The notes under the pieces: generated by a model
What the model was told of the DNA's origin: nothing
The model's input: the letters and a program-made list of their open reading frames with translations, nothing else
Databases searched by the model: none
Shown: piece after piece, positions 28,468 to 37,001 of the stretch
Layout: every line of letters begins with the position of its first letter
Position numbering within the stretch: position 1 is the first letter of the stretch
Assembly: GCF_001591365.1 (NCBI RefSeq)
Contig: NZ_BCUT01000001.1
Span: 1,984,001-2,048,000, forward strand
DNA length: 64,000 nt
Direction of reading: 5' to 3'
Origin: Variovorax paradoxus NBRC 15149
GTDB taxonomy: Bacteria; Pseudomonadota; Gammaproteobacteria; Burkholderiales; Burkholderiaceae_C
Translations under genes and position numbers: made by a program

Positions 28468-28818
28468 ATGCACGGCAAACCACTGCGCTTCTTCCAATGC
28501 GGCCTCGCGGCAGCCGCCATGGCCCTGGCCGCCATGGCCGCGGTCGCCCAGCCCACCGGCACGCCCAAGGGCACGCGCGCTCCGCCGATGAGCGATGCGG
28601 AAAAACCGCCGGCCACGCGACCCGCGGACCAGCCCGCCGGCGCGACCGACCAGCGCCAGCTCGGCGCCGACCAGGGCCCGGCCAGCGCGCGCACGCAGAC
28701 CTCGCGGCCGCCCTCGGCGGGTTCGCCCGGCGGCCTCGCACCCACGCGCGATGCCGATCCTTCCAAGGAGCAGCGCAGCGACGGCAGCCACCGCCACGCG
28801 CGCCCCGCGCCGCAATAG
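28468..28818 (+). CDS. Exported disordered small protein (116 residues)
   Basis: The signal peptide is clear: GLAAAAMALAAMAAVAQP, cleavage expected after about residue 28. The mature part is low-complexity (Pro, Thr, Gln, Asp, Arg) without recognisable domain. GAGGA lies seven bases before the ATG. The periplasm is the likely place. Family not recognised. Divergent from the 85-residue protein on the other strand. Confidence 0.7.
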   Translation: MHGKPLRFFQCGLAAAAMALAAMAAVAQPTGTPKGTRAPPMSDAEKPPATRPADQPAGATDQRQLGADQGPASARTQTSRPPSAGSPGGLAPTRDADPSKEQRSDGSHRHARPAPQ

Positions 28819-28839
28819 CAAGCAAGGCAGATCAAGACC

Positions 28840-29067
28840 ATGACTTCCACCACGCAGATCGACGCCCGCATCGCAGGCGATGTGGCGTTTCGCGCCGGCG
28901 ACGGCCCGCAGCTGAAGATCCCGAAGGGGAACTGCCAGATCATGATGGCCGACGACAGCGTCGTGCTCACCTGGACCGACCAGGGCCAGTCGCTGACCGC
29001 GGCCATTCCCAAGCTCGAATTCGACCGCTACATCCAGGACGGCGCGATCGTGCTGGGCCGGGGCTGA
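28840..29067 (+). CDS. Small hypothetical protein (75 residues)
   Basis: A compact, well-mixed sequence with alternating beta-like stretches (CQIMMADDSVVLTWTD, LEFDRYIQDGAIVLGRG) and no signal peptide. It starts 22 bases after the exported protein and probably shares its transcript. The composition looks like a real folded protein. No family recognised. Confidence 0.65.
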   Translation: MTSTTQIDARIAGDVAFRAGDGPQLKIPKGNCQIMMADDSVVLTWTDQGQSLTAAIPKLEFDRYIQDGAIVLGRG

Positions 29068-29090
29068 GTGAAGGCCCGCCCGCCGCGCGC

Positions 29091-29546
29091 TCACTCCTCG
29101 CGCAGGCTGCTGCTGGCGCGCGCGTCGAGCGCCTGCGCGTACGAAGCGGCTTCCTCGGGCGTCATGGAGCCTTCGAGCTCGGCCAGTTCGAGCCGTTCGA
29201 AGTCGTAGGAGATCCATTCGAACAGGTGCGACTTGGGCATGTCGTCGAAGCTTTCGCTGTCGCTCCACGACTGCAGCCGCACGGGCGCGCTTTCCAGCAG
29301 CAGGCGCAGGTACAGCGCGCGCGCAATCTTGATTTCCGCGATCTGGTGTGGATCGTCGATCAGCAGGCGCAGCTGCGCGAGCACCTGCTCGCACTGCTGC
29401 ACCCGGCGATGCGACTCGCCGATGGCGGCTTCGCAGGACGCGGGACAGTCCGTCCTCGCCTGCCAAGCCTGGTGGAATTCGCGCGTGATCCGGGCATAGG
29501 CAAGCTGCTGGAGCCCGTGGAGCGCGCAGTCAAGTTGGCCGTGCAT
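29091..29546 (-). CDS. Hypothetical helical protein (151 residues)
   Basis: Mostly alpha-helical by pattern (Leu/Ala/Gln/Glu heptads) with three Cys and many His; the C-terminus is acidic (ELEGSMTPEEAASYAQALDA). No signal peptide or known domain. The ATG at 29546 is preferred; a TTG eight codons earlier would overlap the stop of the upstream gene. Follows the acidic 122-residue protein by about 20 bases, so both may share one transcript. Confidence 0.6.
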   Translation of the reverse strand: MHGQLDCALHGLQQLAYARITREFHQAWQARTDCPASCEAAIGESHRRVQQCEQVLAQLRLLIDDPHQIAEIKIARALYLRLLLESAPVRLQSWSDSESFDDMPKSHLFEWISYDFERLELAELEGSMTPEEAASYAQALDARASSSLREE

Positions 29547-29566
29547 GGCGTTGCACCGAACTCGCC

Positions 29567-29935
29567 TCAAGCGGGCTTGTTGCCGGCGTCCTCCGCTTCG
29601 TCGCCGTTGTCGTCGTCGATTTCTTCTTCTTCCGTGCCGGCAAGCTCGGCGGCCGAGCCCGCGTCCTCGGTGCGGTCCGGCAGGATGTCCGCATCGGGCG
29701 CCGACGGCGGAGCGTCCGCCGACGCACGCTCACCGGTGCCCTCGGCATCGGTGCTGCTTTCATGCGAAATGGGAATGGCGCCTTCCGCGGCGTCTTCGGG
29801 AATGGCGCTGCGTTCGCGCGAGGTGCGCACGTCGCTTCCGCTGTCGCTCGTGTCGCTGGGGCCCAGGCTGTCGACGTCCGTTCCCTTCGGTTCCTCCGGC
29901 GGGCGTTCGCCTCCCAGGATGCTGCTCGTGGCCAT
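29567..29935 (-). CDS. Acidic, Ser/Asp/Glu-rich disordered protein (122 residues)
   Basis: ATG with GAAGGAAG just upstream. The sequence is very rich in Asp, Glu, Ser, Pro and Thr, with an acidic run (TEEEEIDDDNGDEAED) near the C-terminus and almost no hydrophobic residues. Such proteins are intrinsically disordered. Function unknown; I do not recognise a defined family. Confidence 0.6.
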   Translation of the reverse strand: MATSSILGGERPPEEPKGTDVDSLGPSDTSDSGSDVRTSRERSAIPEDAAEGAIPISHESSTDAEGTGERASADAPPSAPDADILPDRTEDAGSAAELAGTEEEEIDDDNGDEAEDAGNKPA

Positions 29936-30203
29936 GGCTTCCTTCGATGATGAACAAGAAATTGGATGGGTGCGAATCGCCAGACTGGACATCCGCAGCA
30001 CCGGCCGGCGTAGGAAAGGGGCGCATCCGGGCCGCAGCCATTCGCGGAGATTTGCCGCCCGGCGTTGCGCGCGGCAAACGCCGCCGTCGCGGCGCGGGGA
30101 CGGGCGCTTGGGCTTTGCTCCTACGCGGCGGGCAGCCGTGGCCGCTAGCCTGAAGAGCCTGCTTTCCCAACCGCAGCAACCACCATCCTCATCCAATGAA
30201 CCA

Positions 30204-30653
30204 ATGAAGAATTTCCGCTACCTCATGATTGCCGGCGCCATGGCGCTCGGCGCCTGCTCCCACATGCCCGGCCCCACGCGCTCGGCCAGCCCGACCGCCG
30301 CCACGGACAACCAGCCCGATCCCACGATCCTGCTCGTGCCCGTGCGCATCGAGGACCCCGCGCTGGCCTCGGGCTGCTGGGCCCAGTTCTATACCGGCCG
30401 CAATTTCCAGGGCGACATGCTGACGCTGGTGGGACCGGCCGAGGTCCAGAGCATGGACCGCGGCACCGCGCGGCAGCTCAAGCGCGACATCGACAGTGTC
30501 AGCGTGGGCCCGCGCGCCACGCTGAAGGTGTACGAGCATGCGATGTTCAAGGACCGCACGGTCGACTTTCCGGCGAACAGCCGCGAGGGCGGCCTGATGC
30601 GCAAGCTCGGCTTCGGCGGCCGCATCGAGGCACTGAAGCTCGACTGCGCCTGA
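30204..30653 (+). CDS. Lipoprotein with beta/gamma-crystallin-like domain
   Basis: 149 residues. The lipoprotein signal is MKNFRYLMIAGAMALGAC, with lipobox LGAC and the lipid Cys at residue 18. The mature part holds a beta/gamma-crystallin-like unit (CWAQFYTGRNFQGDMLTLVG, then a second Greek-key-like half with VYEHAMFKDRTVDFPA). Relatives bind calcium; the exact ligand residues are not certain here. The neighbouring upstream ATG (30196) runs into a stop after three codons, so 30204 is the start. Confidence 0.75.
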   Translation: MKNFRYLMIAGAMALGACSHMPGPTRSASPTAATDNQPDPTILLVPVRIEDPALASGCWAQFYTGRNFQGDMLTLVGPAEVQSMDRGTARQLKRDIDSVSVGPRATLKVYEHAMFKDRTVDFPANSREGGLMRKLGFGGRIEALKLDCA

Positions 30654-30668
30654 ACGCGGCCACCGCGC

Positions 30669-32066
30669 TCAGCCGCCGCGCAGCGTGGCGTGCGGATGCA
30701 GCGGATGCGCGAGCGTGTCGGCGATGAGCCGCAGCGCCTGGTCGCACTGCTCGCGCGACATCGGGCCGCCCAGGCAGATGCGCACCGCCTCGGGCGGATC
30801 GCCATCGGTGGAGAAGGCAGCGCTCGCCACCACGCCGACGTTCTGCGTGCGCAGGTAGGAGGCAAACTCCACCGGGCTCCAGCCCGGCGAGAGCGGCAGC
30901 CAGGCATGGAAGCCTTCGGGATGCGCCTGCAGCCCGCTGCCGCCCAGATGCCGCGCGGCCAGCGCCTGCCGCGCCATCGATTCGCTGCGCACCGCCTGCA
31001 GCATGGCCTCGGCGGTGCCGTCCTCGACCCACATCGTGGTCAACGCATTGGTGATGGGCGAGGCCATCACGGTGGTCGCGCGCATCGCGCCAGCCAGGCG
31101 CTGCGACTGGACCACGGTGGGCGAGCACACGTAGGCGCTGCGCAGGCCCGCGCCAAAGCACTTGGAGAACCCGCTCACGTAGTAGGTGAGGCCGGGCGCC
31201 AGCGTGGCGAGCGCGGCCGGCGTCTGGCGCGGCAGCATGCCGTAGGCGTCGTCCTCGATGATCGGCACCGCATAGCGCAGCGCCACGTCGGCCAACGCCT
31301 CGCGCCGTGCGCGCGACACGGTGCCCGCGGTCGGGTTCAGCAGCGTCGGGTTGCAGTACAGCGCCTTGGGCTTGAGCGTCCTGCAGGCGTGCTCGAAGGC
31401 ATCGGCAATGGGGCCGTCGTCATCGAGCTGCAGCGCATGCAGCTGCACGCCCAGCTGCGCCGCGATGGCCTTCACGCCCGGATAGGTGAGCGACTCCACG
31501 CAGATCAGCTCGCCCGGCCGCGCGAGCTGCGAGAACAGCGCCGTGAGCACGCCGTGGATGCCCGGGCACACGAGGATGCGGTCGATGCCCGCATCGGGCA
31601 CGAAGGGCCGCAGCCAGTGCATCGCGGCCTCGCGGTCGTGCGCGGTGCCGCCGAAGTCCTGGTAGCGCAGCAGGTCGTGCAGGTTGGCCTCGGCGAAGGC
31701 GCGGCTCGCGCTGTCGTGCAGCCGCGCCATCAGGTGCGGGTCGTCGGGCTCGGGCGGCATGTTCATCGTCATCTCGGCGCCGCTGCCGCCGCGCAGCCGC
31801 AGGCTCGGGCTGCCCGAGCGGATGAAGGTGCCGGTGCCGGCGCGCGAATCGATCAGGCCGCGCTTGCGTGCCTCGGCATAGCCGCGCGCCACGGTCGTGT
31901 AGTTGAGCTCCAGCTCGGCCGCGAGCTCGCGCAGGGTGGGCAGCCGGTCGCGCACGGCGAGGCGGCCGGTCTTGATGTCGTCGGCAATCAATTCCGCCAG
32001 CAGCAGGTAGGCCGGCTTGGGGGTGTTGCGCAGCTGCTTGCGCCAGTGGGCGGTGATCGTGGTCAT
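30669..32066 (-). CDS. MocR-type (GntR-HTH / aminotransferase) regulator
   Basis: 465 residues. The N-terminal GntR winged helix (LLAELIADDIKTGRLAVRDR then LPTLRELAAELELNYTTVARGY) is joined by a linker to a class I aminotransferase-like domain with the PLP lysine in YYVSGFSKCFGAGLRSAYV and the Asn/Tyr contacts in LKPKALYCNPTLLNPTAGT. MocR proteins sense PLP or amino compounds. It is divergent from the Nit1C cluster, which it probably controls. ATG 32066 is chosen over ATG 32084 because TTGATTGC direct repeats lie just upstream of it; no clear ribosome-binding site supports either. Confidence 0.88.
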   Translation of the reverse strand: MTTITAHWRKQLRNTPKPAYLLLAELIADDIKTGRLAVRDRLPTLRELAAELELNYTTVARGYAEARKRGLIDSRAGTGTFIRSGSPSLRLRGGSGAEMTMNMPPEPDDPHLMARLHDSASRAFAEANLHDLLRYQDFGGTAHDREAAMHWLRPFVPDAGIDRILVCPGIHGVLTALFSQLARPGELICVESLTYPGVKAIAAQLGVQLHALQLDDDGPIADAFEHACRTLKPKALYCNPTLLNPTAGTVSRARREALADVALRYAVPIIEDDAYGMLPRQTPAALATLAPGLTYYVSGFSKCFGAGLRSAYVCSPTVVQSQRLAGAMRATTVMASPITNALTTMWVEDGTAEAMLQAVRSESMARQALAARHLGGSGLQAHPEGFHAWLPLSPGWSPVEFASYLRTQNVGVVASAAFSTDGDPPEAVRICLGGPMSREQCDQALRLIADTLAHPLHPHATLRGG

Positions 32067-32414
32067 CGGCAAAGTTGATTGCATCCATTGATTGCATCGG
32101 GCCACCGATCAGGCACGCAGGAATCGCGCCCGCTCCAAAGGGGCCGGATGCCTCGATCAGGTGCGATCAACCCCGTTGATCGGGTGCATTGATCGCATGG
32201 CGGATGCGTCTTCGCGGTGCAGGCGGGGCCGCGCCGGCCGCCTTGGCCGAGGGGTTTTCGTGCGGCCGAAAAAAGTTTTCGGGCGTGCAGGCCGCATCCC
32301 GGCGAATTGATCGCGCATTGATCGCACGCGCCGCGCCGGGCGCTGGCACATCGCCTGCAAAGAGAAAGGCACGCAAGACCTGCGTTCATCCTTTTTCTTC
32401 AACCGGAGTACCCC
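32067..32414. promoter_or_regulatory. Divergent control region with repeated TTGAT(C/T)GC boxes
   Basis: This 348-base gap holds no gene. It contains TTGATTGC at 32075 and 32089, GCGATCAA (inverted) at 32163, TTGATCGG at 32176, TTGATCGC at 32189, and TTGATCGC at 32307 and 32318, the last two 11 bases apart (one helix turn). Several are preceded by CA, giving a core CATTGATCGCA. Direct repeats of this kind are typical of MocR-type operators, so these are likely binding sites of the adjacent regulator. Confidence 0.6.
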
Positions 32415-32897
<483 letters not shown>

Positions 32898-32911
32898 ACA
32901 TGTCCACCCCC

Positions 32912-33000
32912 AGTCTTCGCGCACTTCGTGTCGCTTCGCCAACCCCCTCGCCGGGGGCAACACCAGCAGCCCGGCAAAGCCGGTTCTGCGGTGTTCCACG
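32912..33000. repeat. Intergenic hairpin repeat within the Nit1C operon
   Basis: Two inverted repeats are seen: CCCCC/GGGGG (32943-32957) and a longer imperfect one at 32959-32995 built from AACACC/GGTGTT, GCAG/CTGC and CCGGC/GCCGG. The layout looks like a dispersed intergenic palindromic element; I recall similar sequence from Variovorax genomes but cannot verify it here. There is no T run on either strand, so it is not an intrinsic terminator. Confidence 0.6.
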
Positions 33001-33042
33001 AATTGGCTTCGCTTCGCTTGCCGCTGCGAACAGGGGGTGCCC

Positions 33043-34092
33043 ATGAGCTCTTCACCCCGCATCGTGCGTGCCGCGGCGATCCAGATCGCGCCCGACTTCG
33101 ACCGGCCCGACGGCACGCTCGAGCGGGTGTGCGGCGCCATCGACGAGGCCGCGGCCAAGGGCGCGCAGCTGGCGGTCTTTCCCGAGACCTTCGTGCCCTA
33201 CTACCCCTACTTCAGCTTCGTGCTGCCGCCGGTGCTGCAGGGCGGGCCGCACCTCGCGCTGGCGGAGCGCGCGGTGGTCGTGCCCGGGCCGGTCACGCAG
33301 GCCGTGTCCGAGCGTGCGCGGCATCACGGCATGGTCGTGGTGCTGGGCGTGAACGAGCGCGACCACGGCAGCCTCTACAACACGCAGCTGGTGTTCGATG
33401 CCGACGGCACGCTGGTGCTCAAGCGCCGCAAGATCACGCCGACGTACCACGAGCGCATGGTCTGGGGCCAGGGCGACGGCGCCGGTCTCAAGGTGGTCGA
33501 CACCGCCGTCGGCCGCGTCGGCGCGCTCGCCTGCTGGGAGCACTACAACCCGCTCGCGCGCTACGCCCTGATGGCGCAGCACGAGGAGATCCACTGCGCG
33601 CAGTTCCCCGGCTCGCTGGTGGGCCCGATCTTCGCGGAGCAGATGGAAGTGACCATCCGCCGCCACGCGCTGGAGTCGGGCTGCTTCGTGGTCAACGCCA
33701 CCGGCTGGCTCACTGACGAACAGATCCGCAGCGTGACGCCCGACGCCAACCTGCAGAAGGCGCTACGCGGCGGCTGCCACACCGCCATCGTGTCGCCCGA
33801 AGGCAAGCACCTTGCGCCGCCGCTCACCGAGGGCGAAGGCATGGTGATCGCCGACCTCGACATGGCGCTGATCGCCAAGCGCAAGCGAATGATGGATTCG
33901 GTCGGCCACTACGCGCGGCCCGAGCTGCTGTCGCTCGCCATCAACGACCGGCCGGCGCAGACCACCGTGCCGATGCATCTCACGCAACCTCTCGTTCAAC
34001 GGAGCCCCGACCATGACCACCACCACGACGACCGCGCCGGACAGCCGGCAGCTGATGACCGAACTCCAGTCCTTCGGGTTGCGGCTGGTTGA
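33043..34092 (+). CDS. Nit6803-family nitrilase (Nit1C)
   Basis: Carbon-nitrogen hydrolase of 349 residues with the full triad: Glu48 ([14 protein letters not shown]), Lys130 (LKRRKITPT) and Cys164 ([10 protein letters not shown]). This is the core enzyme of the Nit1C cluster and is essential for growth on cyanide in characterised relatives. The last 27 residues are encoded inside the start of the radical SAM gene (80-base overlap) and form an odd His/Asp-rich tail ([18 protein letters not shown]). ATG 33043 is chosen, with AGGGGG six bases upstream. Confidence 0.95.
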   Translation: MSSSPRIVRAAAIQIAPDFDRPDGTLERVCGAIDEAAAKGAQLAVFPETFVPYYPYFSFVLPPVLQGGPHLALAERAVVVPGPVTQAVSERARHHGMVVVLGVNERDHGSLYNTQLVFDADGTLVLKRRKITPTYHERMVWGQGDGAGLKVVDTAVGRVGALACWEHYNPLARYALMAQHEEIHCAQFPGSLVGPIFAEQMEVTIRRHALESGCFVVNATGWLTDEQIRSVTPDANLQKALRGGCHTAIVSPEGKHLAPPLTEGEGMVIADLDMALIAKRKRMMDSVGHYARPELLSLAINDRPAQTTVPMHLTQPLVQRSPDHDHHHDDRAGQPAADDRTPVLRVAAG

Positions 34093-35137
34093 TCCTTCGG
34101 CCGGCGTGGCAAGCCGCCGCGGCGGTGCGGGCCCGTCGGACCACAAGGCCGTGACGGTGGACGGCCACACGATCATGGTGCCGGTCCACACATCGAGCGC
34201 CTGGCATTCGCCGTTCACGGCCGAGGCGCCCGATGCGCGGGGCGTGAGCCGCGTGATGCGCGGCAGCATTCCCATTGCGAGCATCAGCTTTCCGAAGCAG
34301 CCGCGCTTCTATGCGATGCAGACCTTCGACGGCGTGCCCTATTCGCACATTGCCACGCTGCACGGCAGCGACGTGCTCGCCACCACGGTGCTGCAGAGCT
34401 GCATCCGCTACGAGAGCCGCAAAAAGAGCTGCAAGTTCTGCGCGATCGGCCAGTCGCTCGCGGCCGGCCGCACCATCGCGCGCAAGACGCCCGAACAGCT
34501 GGCCGAGGTGGCGCGCGCGGCCGTGCTTCTCGACGGCGTGAAGCACATGGTGATGACCACCGGCACGCCCAACGCTACCGACCGCGGCGCGGCCATCCTC
34601 TGCGAGAGCGCGTTCGCGATCAAGGCCGCGGTCGACATCCCGATCCAGGGCCAGTGCGAGCCGCCCGACGACGACCAGTGGTTCCACCGCATGAAGGCCG
34701 CGGGCATCGACACGCTGGGCATGCATCTGGAGGTGGTCACGCCCGAGGTGCGCGAACGCATCATGCCGGGCAAGGCCAGCGTCCCCGTCTCGCGCTACAT
34801 GAGCGCCTTCGAGGCGGCGGTGGGCGTGTTCGGGCGCGGCCAGGTCAGCACCTACATCCTGGCCGGGCTGGGCGACACGCGCGAGGCCATCCTCGACACC
34901 TGCGACCAGCTGCTCGCACGCGGCGTGTACCCCTTCGTCGTGCCCTTCGTGCCGATCAGCGGCACGCCGCTCGAAGACCATCTCGCACCGTCTCCGGAAT
35001 TCATGAAGTCGCTGCTGGCGCCACTGGGTGAGCGCGTGGTGGCCGCCGGACTGCGCTCGGCCGACATCAAGGCGGGCTGCGGCAAGTGCGGCGCCTGCTC
35101 CTCGCTGTCGGTCTACGAAAAAGAAAGCGAAAGCTGA
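34013..35137 (+). CDS. MSMEG_0568 family radical SAM protein (Nit1C)
   Basis: 374 residues. The iron-sulfur motif is C130-x9-C140-x2-C143 ([17 protein letters not shown]), wider than the usual C-x3-C-x2-C. A C-terminal cluster, CGKCGAC, may bind a second iron-sulfur cluster or metal. It is a conserved Nit1C member with unknown reaction. The ATG at 34013 has GGAG nine bases upstream and lies inside the nitrilase gene. The N-terminus begins with a run of Thr. Confidence 0.93.
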   Translation: MTTTTTTAPDSRQLMTELQSFGLRLVDPSAGVASRRGGAGPSDHKAVTVDGHTIMVPVHTSSAWHSPFTAEAPDARGVSRVMRGSIPIASISFPKQPRFYAMQTFDGVPYSHIATLHGSDVLATTVLQSCIRYESRKKSCKFCAIGQSLAAGRTIARKTPEQLAEVARAAVLLDGVKHMVMTTGTPNATDRGAAILCESAFAIKAAVDIPIQGQCEPPDDDQWFHRMKAAGIDTLGMHLEVVTPEVRERIMPGKASVPVSRYMSAFEAAVGVFGRGQVSTYILAGLGDTREAILDTCDQLLARGVYPFVVPFVPISGTPLEDHLAPSPEFMKSLLAPLGERVVAAGLRSADIKAGCGKCGACSSLSVYEKESES

Positions 35138-35139
35138 GC

Positions 35140-35700
35140 ATGCTGTGCATCGACGACCTCAGCGGGCTCGACCCGCACTACGCGCCGGTCGAATACCTGG
35201 TGCGCGAAGCGGCCCAGCAGTGGGAGCGCGACGAAGCCATGGCGCTGCGCCGTGCGGTGTTCTGCATCGAGCAGGGCATCTTCGCGCGCGATGACCGCGA
35301 TGCCATCGACGGCCATGCGCAGCTGCTGGTCGCCATGTCGTGCAACGCCGGCATGCCCGAGCAGGTGGTGGGCACGGTGCGCATCCACCGCGGCGAGGCG
35401 CCGGGCGAATGGTGGGGCTCGCGGCTGGCCGTGCATCCCGCGTTCCGCAGCCAGGGCCACCTGGGCGCCACGCTGATACGGCTCGCGGTGTCGCGCGCCA
35501 ACGCGCTGGGTTGCGATGCGTTCTTCGCGCAGGTGCAGACGCAGAACGTGCCGCTGTTCCAGAAGCTCGGCTGGCAGATGCTCGAAGAGAGCGCCATCCA
35601 CGGCCGTCCGCACGCACGCATGCAGGCGGGGCTTTCTTTCTACCCGCCCTGCCACGACCCGGTGAGCGGCTTCGTCACGCGCGCGAAGGGGCTGTCATGA
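35140..35700 (+). CDS. MSMEG_0567/Sll0786 family N-acetyltransferase (Nit1C)
   Basis: GNAT-fold protein of 186 residues. The acetyl-CoA loop is seen as AVHPAFRSQGHLGATLIRLA, followed by the terminal part NVPLFQKLGW. The substrate is unknown; it is part of the conserved Nit1C set. It starts two bases after the radical SAM stop and overlaps the AIR-synthase-like gene by four bases (ATGA), so translation of all three is coupled. Confidence 0.92.
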   Translation: MLCIDDLSGLDPHYAPVEYLVREAAQQWERDEAMALRRAVFCIEQGIFARDDRDAIDGHAQLLVAMSCNAGMPEQVVGTVRIHRGEAPGEWWGSRLAVHPAFRSQGHLGATLIRLAVSRANALGCDAFFAQVQTQNVPLFQKLGWQMLEESAIHGRPHARMQAGLSFYPPCHDPVSGFVTRAKGLS

Positions 35701-36695
35701 CCGATGTCCACGCCATCGCCGAAGCCCTGCGCGCCACGCGCGGCTTCGCCCACAAGCGCGACATCAGCGACGTGGTGTCGGCGCTCGGCCGGTCGCTGCC
35801 CGGCGGCCATGCCGCGCTCGCGCAGGCCGTGCCCATCGGCGACGACTGTGCGGCCATCCCCGACGGCCACGGCGGCTACCTGCTGTTCGCGATCGAAGGC
35901 ATGGTGGAAGACTTCATCGTGCGCATGCCGTGGTTTGCGGGCTACTGCGGCGTGATGGTGAACGTGAGCGACATCTATGCGATGGGCGGCCGCCCGACGG
36001 CGGTGGTCGATGCACTGTGGAGTACGGGCATGAACCCGGCCGACGAGGTGCTGCGCGGCATGGCGGAGGCATCGGTGCGCTACGGCGTGCCGGTGGTCGG
36101 CGGCCACAGCAACAACCGCAGCGAACGACCGCAGCTCGCGGTCGCGATCCTCGGCCACGCACGCAAGCTGCTCACGAGCTTCGACGCCAGGCCCGGCGAC
36201 CTGCTGGTGATGGCGGCCGACCTGCGCGGCGCCTACGAGGAGCCCTTTCCCTACTGGAACGCGTCGACCACGGCGCCGGCCGCGCGGCTGCGCGCGGACC
36301 TCGAACTGCTGCCCTCCATTGCGGAAGAGGGCCTGTGCCGCGCCGCGAAGGACATCAGCATGGCCGGCGCGGTCGGCACCGCGATGATGCTGCTGGAGTG
36401 CTCGGGCGTCGGCGCGCGCATCGACCTCGATGCACTGCCCAGGCCCGGCGGCGTGCCGCTGCTGCGCTGGCTTTCTTCTTTTCCGAGCTACGGATTCGTG
36501 CTCAGCGTGCCGCCTTCGCAGGTTGCGTCGGTGCTCGGCCGCTTCGCCGCGCGCGACATCGCCTGCGCGGTGGTCGGCGAGGTCGATGCGACGCGGCAAG
36601 TGCGGCTGCAGGCAGGCGGCAACGAGGCGCTGCTGTGGGACTTCGGCCGCGATGCCTTCATCCAGCCACCGAAGGAGGCGCTCGCATGCCCGTGA
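35697..36695 (+). CDS. Sll0787 family AIR synthase-like protein (Nit1C)
   Basis: 332 residues of the PurM/SelD/ThiL superfamily. It has the ATP-site features PIGDDCAAIPD near residue 46, the VNVSDIYAMGGRPTAVVDAL stretch and VVGGHSNN. These proteins activate a substrate with ATP; which one is unknown for Nit1C. Begins in an ATGA overlap with the acetyltransferase and ends ten bases inside the next gene. Confidence 0.93.
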   Translation: MTDVHAIAEALRATRGFAHKRDISDVVSALGRSLPGGHAALAQAVPIGDDCAAIPDGHGGYLLFAIEGMVEDFIVRMPWFAGYCGVMVNVSDIYAMGGRPTAVVDALWSTGMNPADEVLRGMAEASVRYGVPVVGGHSNNRSERPQLAVAILGHARKLLTSFDARPGDLLVMAADLRGAYEEPFPYWNASTTAPAARLRADLELLPSIAEEGLCRAAKDISMAGAVGTAMMLLECSGVGARIDLDALPRPGGVPLLRWLSSFPSYGFVLSVPPSQVASVLGRFAARDIACAVVGEVDATRQVRLQAGGNEALLWDFGRDAFIQPPKEALACP

Positions 36696-36970
36696 TGCAC
36701 TTCCAGGTGCGCTGGCCCGATGCCAGCGAAACGCGCTGCTACTCGCCATCGTCCGTGGTGCAGGATTTCTTCGCACCCGGCGAACGCTATGCGCTCGAAG
36801 ACTTCCTGCAGCGCTCGCGCGAGGCCTTGGGCATCGCCTCCGAACGCGTGCGCGCCAAGTATGGCTTCGCATGTTCGCAGGCGATGGACCAGCTCGCCGA
36901 GATCGAGCGCATCGCCGCCCGCTTCACCGGCGCCGACGATGCCCAAGTCACCGTCGTCGCCTTCGATTGA
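36686..36970 (+). CDS. MSMEG_0570 family nitrogen-starvation protein (Nit1C)
   Basis: Small protein of 94 residues with the conserved MHFQVRWPDASETRCYSPSS opening and a C-terminal SQAMDQLAEIE helix. No known activity; it is a fixed member of Nit1C. GAAGGAGG is well placed before the ATG, which overlaps the preceding gene by ten bases. Confidence 0.92.
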   Translation: MPVMHFQVRWPDASETRCYSPSSVVQDFFAPGERYALEDFLQRSREALGIASERVRAKYGFACSQAMDQLAEIERIAARFTGADDAQVTVVAFD

Positions 36971-37001
36971 CGCCCCCGCATCCAGAAAGAAAGAAGACCC
37001 C

